Assembly: GCA_013398955.1 (NCBI GenBank)
Contig: VWPU01000901.1
Location: 58,409-122,408 of the forward strand
Source of the DNA: Callaeas wilsoni
Taxonomy: Eukaryota > Chordata > Aves > Passeriformes > Callaeidae
DNA: 64,000 nt
Reading direction: 5' to 3'
Within the stretch, counting starts at the first letter, position 1, and every line of letters begins with the position of its first letter. Of this stretch, positions 24,126 through 35,895 are shown piece after piece. The position numbers and the translations under genes are program-made. The notes under the pieces were generated by a model. That model was not told where the DNA came from. It was given only the letters and a program-made list of their open reading frames with translations, and searched no databases.

Positions 24126-27100
24126 TTAAGTGCAGATGCTTAATGCTCTGACCCTCATTTTGTTTCCCACTTCTGAGTAATTTGAATTCTGTTCTAGTAA
24201 TTTCTGCTTCACCTCACAGTCAGACATCCACAACATCGGAATAAAGACCACCTAATGAAAAATAAATATTATAGAAATTGTGCTCTTTGGATTAATGTAT
24301 TTTTCATGCTTTATTTCATATTTATTGCATAGATTTTTTTTACCCTCTTCTGAAGTTGATGAAAGAATCTTGACGTGTTCAGCCAGAGAGTTCACAACAT
24401 AAGACGTGCCTTTACCAGGATTATGCCTGAAAATAGACTACCAGTAGTGTTAAACAGCCACAACTATGCTGGTACAATGCCATGCCAGAACTAATAGATG
24501 TCTGTTTAAGGGATTAGAACATTTAAACTGGAAGACAGACAGTAAGGAATGGGAATCATGTAATCAGCAATGTGAAGGCAATTGCAAGGAACCAAAACAA
24601 GGGAACATACCAGAAAGCATGCAAGAACAAAAATTCAGCTAGCAAGGTTCCCATTAAAGCTATGTAATTCAATTTAAAGCTTTGAAGGATTTTCTGTCAT
24701 ACTTGGAAAGCTCAAGTAATTTGTATCTTCTTATATTTCAGTTTAAAGACTTACAAGGGAATTTACAGACCTTTTGTGGTTTTGGTGGACTAATTCACTA
24801 GCCTGTTGCATTGGAGACACACAGCATACTGCAAAATATATTTAGGATGAATAAAAGCATTTATAGTTTCTAAATCAGAAACTATTTTTGGATGTTACAG
24901 ACCTAGATATCCATTGCCACTAAATGTAAGAAAATTTCCTAGGAGACCACTATGGAAGACTTTACAACCTCTGGATGTTTACACATGTTTTCTAATTCAG
25001 GAATGGTAAATGTCAATAAAATTCTACATTTTCATAATAGCTCTACATTCATTTTGACTGTGATCACATGTAGAAAAAGTTCCATCTCCTCCAAAAAGAA
25101 GATTGTACAGGGTGGTTTAGAAGGTGGAAGAGGTGCTTTTGTAGAATTCATGACTCGCAGTTTATAAAGCCATATGGAATATAGTAACATAGACATTTTG
25201 ACTCTCTGAAAATTTTGTTTGAAAGGCACAGAGAGGTACCAATGAAATGACTGGCAGGAGTTGTGTACTTCTGGTGTAAAGCAGTGCTTTAGAATTAGCA
25301 CCAAAATCGTGGTCACGCTTTGAATGTATCTGTGTCTTCTTAGAATGAATCCTTTTCTATTCCAGAGTCCTGGTACCCCAGATATCCCCACTGCAGCTAT
25401 AATTTCACTGTGGCTGTTCTCTGAAACAAATGAAACATGTCCCTAAATTATAGAAAAGTGCAGCATGCTGTATGTTAGGGTTGTTCACACACATAAAATA
25501 TGACAGTTCTTTACAAGCCATCCAGTCATTCACAGGTATTGTAGAAGATCTGACAGCCTCCTATCCTCATTTGCCATACCCACATACCTGGAATTCCATG
25601 TCAGAAGGCTGCTTCCTAAGCTCTCTCACTTGTGTGACCCTTGGGGACTTGGCGTGTGTGTTAAAGGGTTGCAATGTGGCAGATACATGAGGACAAAGAA
25701 CCCTGTGCAATAGTTGGCTGCATATGCATCTGCTCATGCGCACAGTTTTAGTCATGAGAAAATTTCCCAGCTGCAATACAGCACTTTTGGGAATGATCTG
25801 TCCAGCTTTTTACAAACAAATTCAAATTCCAAAGACTCTGGGCTGTGTGTGTATGTGCAGTGGGCAGGTTACAATGGTTACTCGGGTCAGTATCTGTACA
25901 CTGTGTATCAAGATGCAGAAGATACCTGGGGTGCTGTGATGAAACCTTGCATAACTTGGAACCTCCTGTAGATGGAATGAGGGATACCCACGAGGACATG
26001 GAGTATGACAGTCCAGCTTTTAATCTCATAAGCCACAGAAGCAGCAAAGACACGACATGAAGAGTTTTCATCACAGATTGTAATAAAATTTCTCATACCA
26101 GCTCTCACAGTGAAAAACACCCACTGAGGATGGCCAGCCAGGAACACATGTTCATCCTGGCATGGGAACCAGTATCTAGTGGGTGTCTTGATGTAGATAT
26201 CCATTTTAGTGGACTTTGGGGAGTAGAGCAGAATGAGAGAACATGCCTTGCTCCTTAACAAGCTCGCCCCTCTTTGCTCCTAAACAGATGGGAAATTGCA
26301 CGCTGTTCACAGGAAAGAGCCTAATGCCTTGTTTCTGTGCAAAATAGCAGCCATTGTATGTCACTCCCTGAGAGCAAGAAATAATCTACTGTCATGGATT
26401 AATAACAGCTAAGTGGTACACACAGTCAGAGGACTGCATGTGCTCTTAAGTAATGATGTGTCTTGCGACTCATGTATCCAGATATATCCACAGGGGTGCC
26501 ATGGGCTTCCCATGTCAGCTTGGCAGTGCCTTGGTAGCTGAAAAATGGATTTATGTTAAAAGATGATCCTCACCTTCTTCACAAGCTGTCAGGACTGCAT
26601 TGCATGTCCTTCAGTGCACTACCTTGCTTACAGAGTGTGTGCTCTGAATACTGGGACATGGCAGGACAGGGCATTGCACTTGTTAGAAAAAGGAAACTCT
26701 GTTACTCACTGTTCCCAGGGTTAACTGGGACTCTGGACCTCTGCTGGAAGTCTGTCTCCTGCCTGCCAGATATAAGCCTTCTCAGAATAACGGCTATAGA
26801 TAAGTCTGTTCAGCAGTATGCACCCAGATGATTCTCAGGTCAGCGAGCACAGCTCTCAGGCCAAGTGTTCCAGGTTCTCTTGTAGCATGTTGTGCTTGTT
26901 GACCTCTGAACCCACTGCAGAAGCAGCAAGGCATAAAGTTGTTGCTCCAAAAAGACAGTTGTAATTCTGCTGTTCATTTTAAACTGGACCAACTCTCCAG
27001 GAGTGTGTATTAAGTGAGACAACACAGAGGTGCCTCTGATGCAATGTCTTGCACAGCAGAGGCAGGGAAGATTCTCCCTGCCCATATCTGCTAGAACAGT

Positions 27101-30100
27101 TTTCTTCTGTAGGCCAGCGTACAGATTCTGCAAAATTGCACAACGCATTAACATGGACCCAAACATCAGAGCTGCCAGTAGTTGGCATGAGTGTAGCAGC
27201 ACCTTTTCAAAAGGTGCTAGCTTCCATTAAGGTCTTCAGACCTTCAAGATCCCATATGTCTCTGTTAATTCCCATTGTTTCTATTCCTGAGTTTGGGTTG
27301 GGTTGGGTTTTTGTGGATTTTTTTTGGTTTTTTTCATTTTGGTTTTAAGTTGTGAAAGGGATAAATACATCTATACTAGTACACATCTGAGCTAGAGGAA
27401 AGATGACAGCAAGTTTGCTCATCCAACTGATGGCTCATGGATCAGTAGCTGTTGGTTCTGTAGGGCAATGACTGTGCTGGGACATTGGAGATTGCCCCCC
27501 AAAGATGCTGTAGTTGTATATCAGGTCAGATAGTAACTGTTCATGTAAAGCTTTCAATTCAGCCCTTCTCATGTGTTGGCTTTTCTATGGCCACTTAATG
27601 TGGTGTTGTTTTCCCTCTATGCAAACCTCTACTGAATGAGGGGAGATCAAGCTTGGCTATTGACCACATCCAGTAGTTGGGGAATGAGGCAAAAATCTGT
27701 GTTCAAGGACATCCTCACTGCTTATCAGTATTTGAGAGGAAGGGTTTCATGATCCTACTTTTGTCAGGTTAAACATAACTTCTTGTAATATATGCTTTTA
27801 ATTTGCTTTGGTCATCTTAAAAGCCATTCTTCCTGACAGCTTCATTTTGAATGTCCTTCTGTAATCAGCAGGGTGCAGTTCATACCAACCCACTGCACTA
27901 TTGTCACTTCCTGCCCTGATCTCAACATAAACATTTGAAATAGGTAAATGAGAATGGGAATTTAGAGCAACTAGTTCAAAGGCAGGCATCTGTGTGAGCC
28001 TTATCTGGAGTCAGGTGAGAGAGATCCAGCCCTGCTTGACAGAACTGGGTTCCAGGTAAGCTCTGGAGCAGTACCTTTGTGCTTTTCCAGCGACAGTAAT
28101 GCTTACCTACTTTTGCTTAGGAAATAGTTCCAGATTTTTCCCCCTGTAGTTTCTAACACATACAAATTGCAGCATTTTCTGACAAAATTTGCTTTCATGA
28201 AAGAATTTCTCTTTTGTCCATAGCTGTAATGAACTTGATATTTTGCTATTATTTTGCTATTACATTTTTGTCAGTTTCTATTCTTTTGTCCCTCAATGGC
28301 ATCAAAGCACTGTGGGCAGGCAGGCTGCAAACACAGGAGTAACTGATGGCAGTGGAGCTGTGGGAAGTGCAGGAGTCAATACTCGGCAGGAAATAAATGA
28401 ATAGTTTAAGCTACTTCAATGGTAACTCCATAAGCCTCAGCAACACAAATCTCTTGCTGCTGTGTATCGGTAACCTTAGATGACTTTGAGGACTGAACTC
28501 TGCAGTCTCTACCTCATCTACACAGCATTGCAGTCTTCTTTTATTGATGGCATTTCCTACTTTTGTCATCAACGTACTCCAATACATCTCCTTAATTTTT
28601 TGCTTTGTGAAGATACTACTGTATAACACAATACAACTAACATTGTTCCTGTTTCTTGCCTCCCTTTTCATCTTAAAATTCATTTACCACCTTCACATCC
28701 CTCCTTTACACTGTGTTCTGCTGCAATGCCTACAAAAATTTGGAAACAGTCTGACTGTAAGTGAGCTGAAAACATCGCTTCGCATGCCAAGCTATACATT
28801 CTCTTTCTTTCCCTGTGCTCCTTCAACTGGTGGCAATCATCTGCCTCCCCACAGATTCTAGGCTCTTTGGGGCAGGACTGTCTCTTCCTTCTGTAAGCCA
28901 ACAGTCTTGTTACCCCGACAGAGCTGGTAGTTTAGTTACCTTTGTTTAAGGCAAAATTACTTTTAGCTTAGCTCTAATTTTTGAGTAATGCACATAATGA
29001 TTTGCAAGGACATGCTCTCAGATCTAATAGCTGTTAAAGTCAAAAAGCCTAGGATTAGTCATACAGTTGTGTGTTGAGGAAGATTTGGTGGTTTGTTTTC
29101 TTTATATGGTTTATTTTATTGATTTGCCTGCAGTGACAGCACTTTATGGTTACTCCTGTCCTGCACAAAGGAGTGTAGTGGAAGCTGTGGGTAGGTTCAG
29201 AATTCTGCCGTGTATTCCTGGAGCCTGGACTCCTTAATGATGATGAATTTTGGAAAGTACTTCTTTAGTTAAATATCTGGATTGTTTTCAAAGTTATGAC
29301 TTCCAAATGTCATATTGTTCATCAGGTATAGAATGAAAATGGTATATGCTTTATGGGAAATCCTCTTTTAAAATTCTGTCCCTGTATCACTGTAGAGAGC
29401 CTTGAGTAAATCAAGCTTAATGGCCCTCAAAGCCAGCAGAGAGTCTTGCTTTAAACCAGTTTATTGTTCAGAAATGTGACTGCACGTAGGCGGTGCCCTG
29501 CAGTGCTCTGCCTGCAATGTGCACCCATCAGGTAGGAGCAGTAACTGTGAGACATCAGCCCCAACCCCCTGAGCGTATGGTGGGTCATAAGAAACTGATG
29601 CCCGTCAACACGCACGTGCCACTTTCCTGAGGTGTCCTGAGGCTGCCAAGACCCTCCTCCTGTCTGCAGGTGTGCAGCTGCCTGCCCCTGGCAGTGAGGG
29701 CTGCTCACCCCAGCCACCTGTGGGGCAGCATTGTCCCCTCCTTGGTGTCACATGCTTGCTCTCACATTGTCAGTCTCGTGACCTTGCCCCAGCAAAGCCA
29801 GTAATGTGACTGTGGTGGGTTCCCTTAGGAATTGAGTGTGGCAGCAGGAGAATCACCTGCCTGGCTCCCACTCTTCCCACTGTTTTTGGGGCCCAGGCCA
29901 TGCCCGTGTGCAGATGTGGCAGTCAGTGCACATGGCAGCCCCGGCCAGCACGCACAGCTCAGCAATATCAGCATCACCTGCAGGAACCACCACCAGCAGT
30001 TCGAGCAGCTCCCAGCAAGGCTTGTGTCCTTTCTGCAGGGGACTTTCTGTGGTGACCTGGCTGCACTGGAGGGGAGGCCTGAGCGGGCTGCTCACCTGAG

Positions 30101-30625
30101 CACCTCCACCACCTCTTCCTGTGGTTTAACTCATGTACCTGAGCTTGTCTCACTCCTCCCTCCCTCTGCTGCAGGATGGCTAAAATTTTTTCAGAAACAG
30201 ATTTTTAAAAAAAAAAAAAGATAAAAGCAATGAGGGGGGAAAAAAGCAAAGGTAGTTGTAGGCAATGGACTCCTGTGTGTGTGGGAGTCAGGGCCTGCTA
30301 GCATCCAGAGTCTCAAGTGCCATAGGCCGTTGCTACTCCAGATTTCACAAGGGTCTCCAATGGCAAGAACTGACAAGCAGAAGAAAGCAGTATGGGACCC
30401 TGTCCTGAAGAGAAATTTCTGGTGCTAAAGCTGGTATAGAGGGAAATGCTGATGTAGCTGCCTTTTTGTCAGGATAAAAATAAATATGCTAGGAAGTACG
30501 TGGGAAAATGAGCTGGTAAATGAGAATCATTGTATGGAACACAGGAAACAAGGAAAACTGGGAAGATGAGTCTGATTTTAAGATAAAACATTTTTAAGGA
30601 TCTGAAAGAGGTTTCTTATGATGAG
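24126..30625. other. Intergenic; GC-richer patch at 29.45-30.15 kb
   Basis: About 6.5 kb with no gene I can support. Minus-strand frames of about 117-120 codons occur at 25032-25391, 25908-26261 and 26840-27202. They have no recognisable domain and could be remnants of very old transposons. The segment 29450-30150 is clearly richer in G+C than its surroundings, but no exon with convincing splice sites was found. Confidence 0.4.
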
Positions 30626-30684
30626 AGAATCATATTGTCGTTAAAGCTGGGAAAGACCTCTAAGATTATAAAGTCCATCTGTCA
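30626..30684 (-). mobile_element. CR1 LINE 3' fragment, diverged
   Basis: AATCATATTGTCGTTAAAGC, then TGGGAAAGACCTCTAAGATT and AAGTCCATCTG, resembles the reverse-complement CR1 3' end (AATCATAGAATNGTTNAGGTTGGAAAAGACCTCTAAGATCATC type). Short and diverged. Confidence 0.65.
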
Positions 30685-32205
30685 AGAGAAGCAGCTGCCT
30701 GTGAAAGAGAACCTAACAAAGTCTGGGGTGCACAGAGACAGTAACAAGTCCATGAATGATTACTGTCTAAATATTTGAGGCATTTGTCTGAAGGTAGTCA
30801 ACAGCACAGGCTTCAAAATCTGCCAGAAGAGCAGGGTCCAGAGCCCTGTGTGCAGTGCTTTCCCTGCTGCTTGCACTGAGCTGACATGGGTCATGTTGTC
30901 ATGAGAGTCCCTGCTCCGCACTCTGGAAAAGCAGGGACATGATCACTGGCAGCATGGAAAGCTTTTTGGGGAGTGCCAGTCAAGAAGGCCCTTTTAAGAG
31001 TGTGAAAAGAATTTATTTCCGTTGGTTGATTCCTGCTGCATTTGGAGAAACAGGACTTGCTGGTCGCAAAGGCACTGGATTACAGCAAAGGAACTTGTAA
31101 TTTCATTATTGATTTGCCCTCCTAATGGAGATAGAGCACAAGGTGGTGAATATTGACAGCTGAGTTCAAAGTATCCCTTGTATTTAATATTGGGGAGGAT
31201 GTCAGCGTATCACTTGCATTCTTAGCTGCTTGACGCCTATTAGAAAACAGTGCCTCCATCAGGCAGTGAAGGCATTAGTAGATGAATGGAGTGAGCAGTC
31301 TGCACAGCACGTGGGATCCCTGTGTCGGCGCCAAGAGAGCTCTTTGTGGTTTGGTGTCCGGTCCCCGGCCCAGAAGGGGCATGTTCATCTCTGTGTCCTG
31401 GCAGTCAGGACTCAATTCTCAGAGGCTTTGACTTCAAAAGGAACCGAGGCAACCCCTTGTTTGATCAAAGTTCTCCTGAAACAGCCTGGGACGGTTATTC
31501 TTTCAGAGTTCTTGGGCACGTAATTCAGATTTTGGTAACACTTGCAATTACAGAAAATATTCTACAATTCAGCTGTGTTGTGCATGGCCAAGAGAGCCTT
31601 TTTAAAGACTGCTATGTCAGCCAAAGCATATTCTTCCCCTTACCTTTTATTTTCCACACAAAGAAACTTGTTTGGAAAGCTCTCTCTTTCTGAATACCGT
31701 GTCACCGGAATCTCACTGCCCTTCTCCAAATGGAAAGAGTTACACACAAAATGGCAGAAATTTTACAGCTCCTGAAACTGATACTTCTATAAGGAGGTTT
31801 TCCTTTGAATGTAGGCAAGGCTGCAATTTTAAAGGAAAATCTCAGTGTTCTGTGTATTTCCAGAAAAAGGCAGACTCTGCAGTATTATCTTTGTCCTGCT
31901 CTGGGCAGCAAGCACAGGCCCTCTCCTGACTGTTTGGGAAAGCTGGCATGGGGCATACCGTGAGAAACAAGAAAAAAGCCTTTGACTTTTCATACTGTAG
32001 GTTTTCATCCCAAATGCATTTGGGCAGGTACTGATAGGCTTCCTGTTAACTTCAGTCAGCTCCCAATTTTATGTTGATTACTTTCTGTTAATACAGTATT
32101 TCCTATAGCTAAAGGATACAGTGTGAAAGGTTTAGCATGGGGTCACTGTGAAAATTGCATCTTATAAAAGACAGAACAAACAGATTGGCAGGTACCCAGT
32201 CTCTT
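30685..32205. other. Intergenic, no supported gene
   Basis: About 1.5 kb. A locally CpG-containing segment at 31310-31375 and + strand frames of 97 and 123 codons (31230-31693) have no recognised domain. Confidence 0.45.
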
Positions 32206-32376
32206 GCTTTTAGTGCCCAGAGAAGTTGTGGAAATATTCAAGGCCAAGTAGAATGGGGCTTGGAGCAGTCAGGTCTAGTGGAAGGTATCCCTGCCTGTGG
32301 CAGGGGAGCTGGAACTAGGTGACCTTCAAAGGTCCTTTCCTACCCAAACCATCTGTGATGATTCGATGATGATTGA
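32206..32376 (+). mobile_element. CR1 LINE 3' end, sense
   Basis: GAAATATTCAAGGCCAAGTA, then TGGGGCTTGGAGCAGTCAGG, TCTAGTGGAAGGTATCCCTG, AGGTGACCTTCAAAGGTCC and the terminal GATGATTCGATGATGATTG repeat give a 5'-truncated CR1 on the + strand with its characteristic 3' microsatellite-like tail. Confidence 0.92.
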
Positions 32377-33385
32377 TGCTATAGGATGAGTTCAACTCAA
32401 GTTACCTTTTTTTTTGAATGAGAGATTGCTCTGTTGGTGCCAACAGGACGGTGTACTACAAACATGGTGCAGTGAAAGGAAAATGAGAACTGCCCACTGT
32501 GTGCTGAGTAAGCCAGAGCCTCGGAATACAACAGAAGCATTCTTTTATGTAACATTAATTAGGCACCTGCTGAAAGGAAGGTGAGGAAGTGGTATCATTG
32601 TGGAATACCTGTGGAATACCTGGAATAGATTATTTCCCCAAGTAGAATCATGTTCTGCTCTTTTACAGTGGGAATATTTCTCAGAGATCTTTAAGCTGCC
32701 ATAGCAGAGACTATAGGGGTGCAAGTCAGCACTCATCTCTGGAACACTTGCCATGAAAACTGGTGTGGGCTCAGTGTGTACACTGGTGCTATACTGGCTT
32801 ACAACACCTGAAGATTCTTACCCTGCATGTTTAGAAGTAGTCACATTCTCCCTTTCTATCTATACACAAGGTTGCATATATTGAAAATGGAAAAAAAGAG
32901 CTTTCTTAGCATGCTGTATCAATGGACACTACTAAAAGTTGGAGAAATTAATTTTGTAGATTATATTTTACCACTATTTCTCACATAGTGTGCTATATGA
33001 CTGCAGGAATAGAGCTGAATTCAAGCTCACTACAGTGAAAAGAGATCACAGTTAACAAAAAGTAGTAATAACAGTAAGTATCAGATTAGGTTTTTAGTTT
33101 TAAAGAACTAGCAGTAGAAAATCGCACAAGACCGTGCATAATGCTGAGTAAAAGGGAATGCTATCAGAAAAGAAAGCACTTATTTTTAAATGTGCCTCCA
33201 AATAGCCCTGTTATATTAGCACATCCTTTCAACTTGGGTCATGGTTGCATTAAGCTTCCTAGCCAGTCAGGTCATCCTGTGGGTATAAATATATGCTTTA
33301 AGTTATATAAACACCATCCAATCCTATTTGCATTGTCACTCTGTGACACAAAATACTATAATGACCTCCTTTTCCTATGTCCAGT
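32377..33385. other. Intergenic, upstream flank of the three-exon candidate
   Basis: About 1 kb of AT-rich sequence. It includes a TATATAAA at 33305-33312 in addition to the better-placed TATAAAG at 33392. No exon was identified. Confidence 0.4.
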
Positions 33386-33391
33386 GCTATC

Positions 33392-33398
33392 TATAAAG
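33392..33398 (+). promoter_or_regulatory. TATA-like element before the three-exon candidate
   Basis: TATAAAG lies about 50 bases before the ATG at 33441, so a start of transcription near 33420-33425 would give a very short 5'UTR. This is positional inference only; the region is AT-rich and such motifs occur by chance. Confidence 0.25.
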
Positions 33399-33440
33399 CA
33401 GGCTTAGGTCCTTTTCTTATTAAGGAGGTCAGCTCTCTTA

Positions 33441-33631
33441 ATGAGCTTTAGGCATTCCCAGAGAGTTTTCCAATATTGCAAGACATACCTGGCCCCAGGC
33501 GGGCTGGTTGCAGCCCTGCCAACACCTAAGCGGCGCAGACAGATCCCATGTGACAGGTTATGCAACGGAGAGGGGCTTTATATACACCAGGCCCTAAAGC
33601 ATGGAAAGGGCTCGAGGGAAAAGAGCATCAG
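33441..33631 (+). CDS. Unrecognised gene candidate, exon A (start exon)
   Basis: An open frame from ATG at 33441 to the donor ATCAG|GTGAGC at 33631/33632 encodes 63 full codons plus two bases of the next. The product is basic, with KRRRQ at about residue 30 and HGKGSREKSIR at the end, and no signal peptide or membrane segment. The sequence holds several CpGs (AAGCGGCGCAG, GCAACGGAG, GGCTCGAGG) in a CpG-poor neighbourhood. The frame is also open upstream to at least 33420, so a longer upstream exon is possible and the start is not certain. It joins in phase 2 to the exon at 33773. I do not recognise the protein. It could also be a spliced noncoding transcript. Confidence 0.45.
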
Positions 33632-33772
33632 GTGAGCAGGAAATGTTTGCATACTGTGTTTCTTGGGGTGCTTTTGGTACTGTAGCAAACTGCGTTAGGT
33701 TTAAACTTATGCTTCAGTAAGAGGTCAACTTGTAAAACATCCTGGGGTTTAGTAATGTTTTGTGTGTTCTAG

Positions 33773-33861
33773 AATTGTAGGGGCTGAAATTCTACGAAGA
33801 CTCAGAAATCATGGTTATTCCTCTCCGGAGAATGACACCTGGGTATATAAGGTTGCTGCAG
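33773..33861 (+). CDS. Unrecognised gene candidate, exon B
   Basis: An 89-base exon with acceptor TGTGTTCTAG and donor GCTGCAG|GTATGA. Joined to exon A it completes an Arg codon and reads IVGAEILRRLRNHGYSSPEN then DTWVYKVAA, with no stop. It ends in phase 1. A likely amphipathic helix (AEILRRLRNHG) is followed by a Trp/Tyr-containing strand-like stretch. The donor is near consensus. The intron to exon A is only 141 bases. No family was recognised. Confidence 0.45.
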
Positions 33862-34547
33862 GTATGAAATTCCTTTTTTTTTTTTTTCCCCGCTTTTAAT
33901 TAATCTTAAAAATACCCCTATTTCTCTTGATTAGGTTGATTTTATTTCAAATTATTGCATGACCAACCCAAGGGAACACTGGTTTCTTGTGGGTTAACTC
34001 ACATAACTCAAATAATTATTCCTCTGCTGAAAAGCAAATGAATTACATTTCTTGGTAACTGGTATCATGCTGGAATACCAAATGCAGAATATTTAGAAGG
34101 AGTTAATTCTTCTGCAGTGTTTAAACAGAAACTGCTTCTCCATAATTTTCTCTTGCAATGGCTTTGTGTGTTTGGGGCAGTGGGAAGATGCTAATGGAAA
34201 GAAGGATGTGACTCAGCTGACCCATCAGTGAAACACTTCAGCCAGCTTCTGTGGCCATGATAAGGAAACCTCAATCAGTATAGACCTCTGGAACACTGGG
34301 AAATCAGACTATCGATCATTACATGAAAAAAACAAATAAAAGCATGTATAGAAAATGTTTTAAATCAGCTGAATAACTGAGACTAAAGCAGCTATAAATA
34401 GATATACATATATATACACCAAAGTAAAACATCTTCCTTATTGTATTCCATATTTTGATATTTACAGAGTATCCATCCTTTCTCTGGAAAATGTCACAAC
34501 TCTTAGCACTGTGATCTGCATCCAGAATCATAGACTTTAGCAGCTGT

Positions 34548-34645
34548 GAGGGGATAGTTGAGTGGTTGAGAGACTGAGCTAAAGATGCTGTGTTTCAGTC
34601 CTAGCCATGAATTTCTTTCACACTTCCTTGCATATCTTTTGATAT
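34548..34645 (+). repeat. tRNA-derived MIR-like SINE head
   Basis: Inside the second intron of the candidate gene. TAGTTGAGTGG at 34555-34565 fits the RNA polymerase III A box, and TGTTTCAGTCC at 34591-34601 is close to the B box at the right spacing. Order and spacing (AGTGGTTGAGAGACTGAGCT, then TTTCAGTCCTAGCCATGAAT) resemble the 5' region of MIR-type SINEs. It lacks an acceptor stem and is not a functional tRNA gene. Confidence 0.5.
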
Positions 34646-34868
34646 CATCTTACATAGTAATTCTGTTTGGAATTTCTTTTGTCTTTATTTATTTTGTGGC
34701 TGAAGTAGCCACAGTCAGACACATTTATCAAGGTCAGAGCACTAAGCTCTAATTCTTGAAGCTCAATAAAAAGCCTAGAATCTGGAAGTGAAAAAGAGGT
34801 TCCTTGGAATCTCTTGCTCCTGTCAGTGATGCCATGCTTTTCATCCATGGATTGCAAGGGAAAGCATT

Positions 34869-34942
34869 AAAAAAAAAACCAAAAAACTGAACAAAAACCA
34901 AACAGAAACAAACACAAAAAACAAAACAAAACAAAACAAACA
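34869..34942. repeat. A-rich low-complexity tract
   Basis: A run of A with scattered C, ending in (AAAAC)n repeats. It could be a decayed poly(A) tail or a simple repeat. Confidence 0.8.
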
Positions 34943-35731
34943 GCACACTGTTTGAGGCCTAGTAATTATTTCACTTAAAGAAACCAAATGCAGCACCTAG
35001 AAAGACACATGCTATATTTTAACTCAAAGTGCCAATATGCATACGAATTTTTGTTTTGCTCTCTAGGGACTCTATGCAACTGTGTTTCTGCCTCTTGGTC
35101 AGCGTGTCATATGGACTAGGCAAGCAACAGTAACTTAATTTCTTTTCTGATTGTTATTCAGATAGTAAATAAGTAATTCTTATCTTTGCTTGGCATTTCC
35201 TGCTTCTTCATCAGACTTGACAAAGTGACTGTGTCAAAACTTGTGTGCTTGCTCTACTCCTACCTGTGGAGGTCATAAAGGTTGTTAGTGATCCCTTCTA
35301 GGCTTGCTTTCCTGAATTAATATCTAATATTCAAGGGAATGTCCTGTGTTAGTAGCTAATCTGTTGGAAGGAAGAGATCTTTGTTCTTTACAGAATAAGG
35401 AAGTTCTTTCTCCTTTATGCCTAAGCCTCCGTGCTTGATTCAGCTCTCCCTCTCACATAGCCAGAGGGAACCCCATTAAAGTCACTAAAATCAATGAGTA
35501 GCAACTGAAAGGAAGATCATATCAGAAATGTGTCCCGTCTTTTACAAACTGATAAAAAGGGGGTCCTTCCAAAACATGCAATAGATTTTGTGAAATGCTC
35601 TTCAGAGGAAAGCAGAGCCATACCCTGTTAAATGGCATGGAGAAGAAGAAAGTGCTTTGTAGGTTCCAAAGACCTTCTTTTGTGTTGCACTGAGCTGAAT
35701 CAGCTTGTAACTTGCCCTGTTTCTCCCTCAG

Positions 35732-35895
35732 ACTCAAGCTGCAGCAAAGATCGTTATCAACCGATCAGACACAGCGCTGCAACGGGCGGCATTGCTCCTG
35801 GGAGTGTTCGGGATCAGCATATCCAGCTACAGCACACACCAGCTAACTCAAACAAAGAGATTCCCCTTGACCACTTAAGCTGTGTTAGGATGTGA
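35732..35895 (+). CDS. Unrecognised gene candidate, exon C (terminal)
   Basis: The exon follows a strong acceptor (CCTGTTTCTCCCTCAG). Its first two bases complete an Asp codon started by G33861, and the frame continues for 53 more codons to TGA at 35893-35895, ending LDHLSCVRM. The segment is polar, rich in Gln, His, Ser and Asn, and probably disordered. CpGs cluster in it (ATCGTTATCAACCGATC, CAGCGCTGCAACGGGCGGC, GTTCGGG). Exons A+B+C together give 147 codons in one frame. No AATAAA was seen within the next kilobase, so the 3' end is unresolved. The intron is 1,870 bases. Confidence 0.42.

Noticed and set aside
26840..27202. 120-codon minus-strand frame that recalled a transposase at first glance
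   Set aside because: No catalytic motif or terminal inverted repeats could be found.
34550..34611. Possible tRNA gene
   Set aside because: A and B boxes are present but no acceptor stem or anticodon loop can be drawn; a tRNA-derived SINE explains it better.
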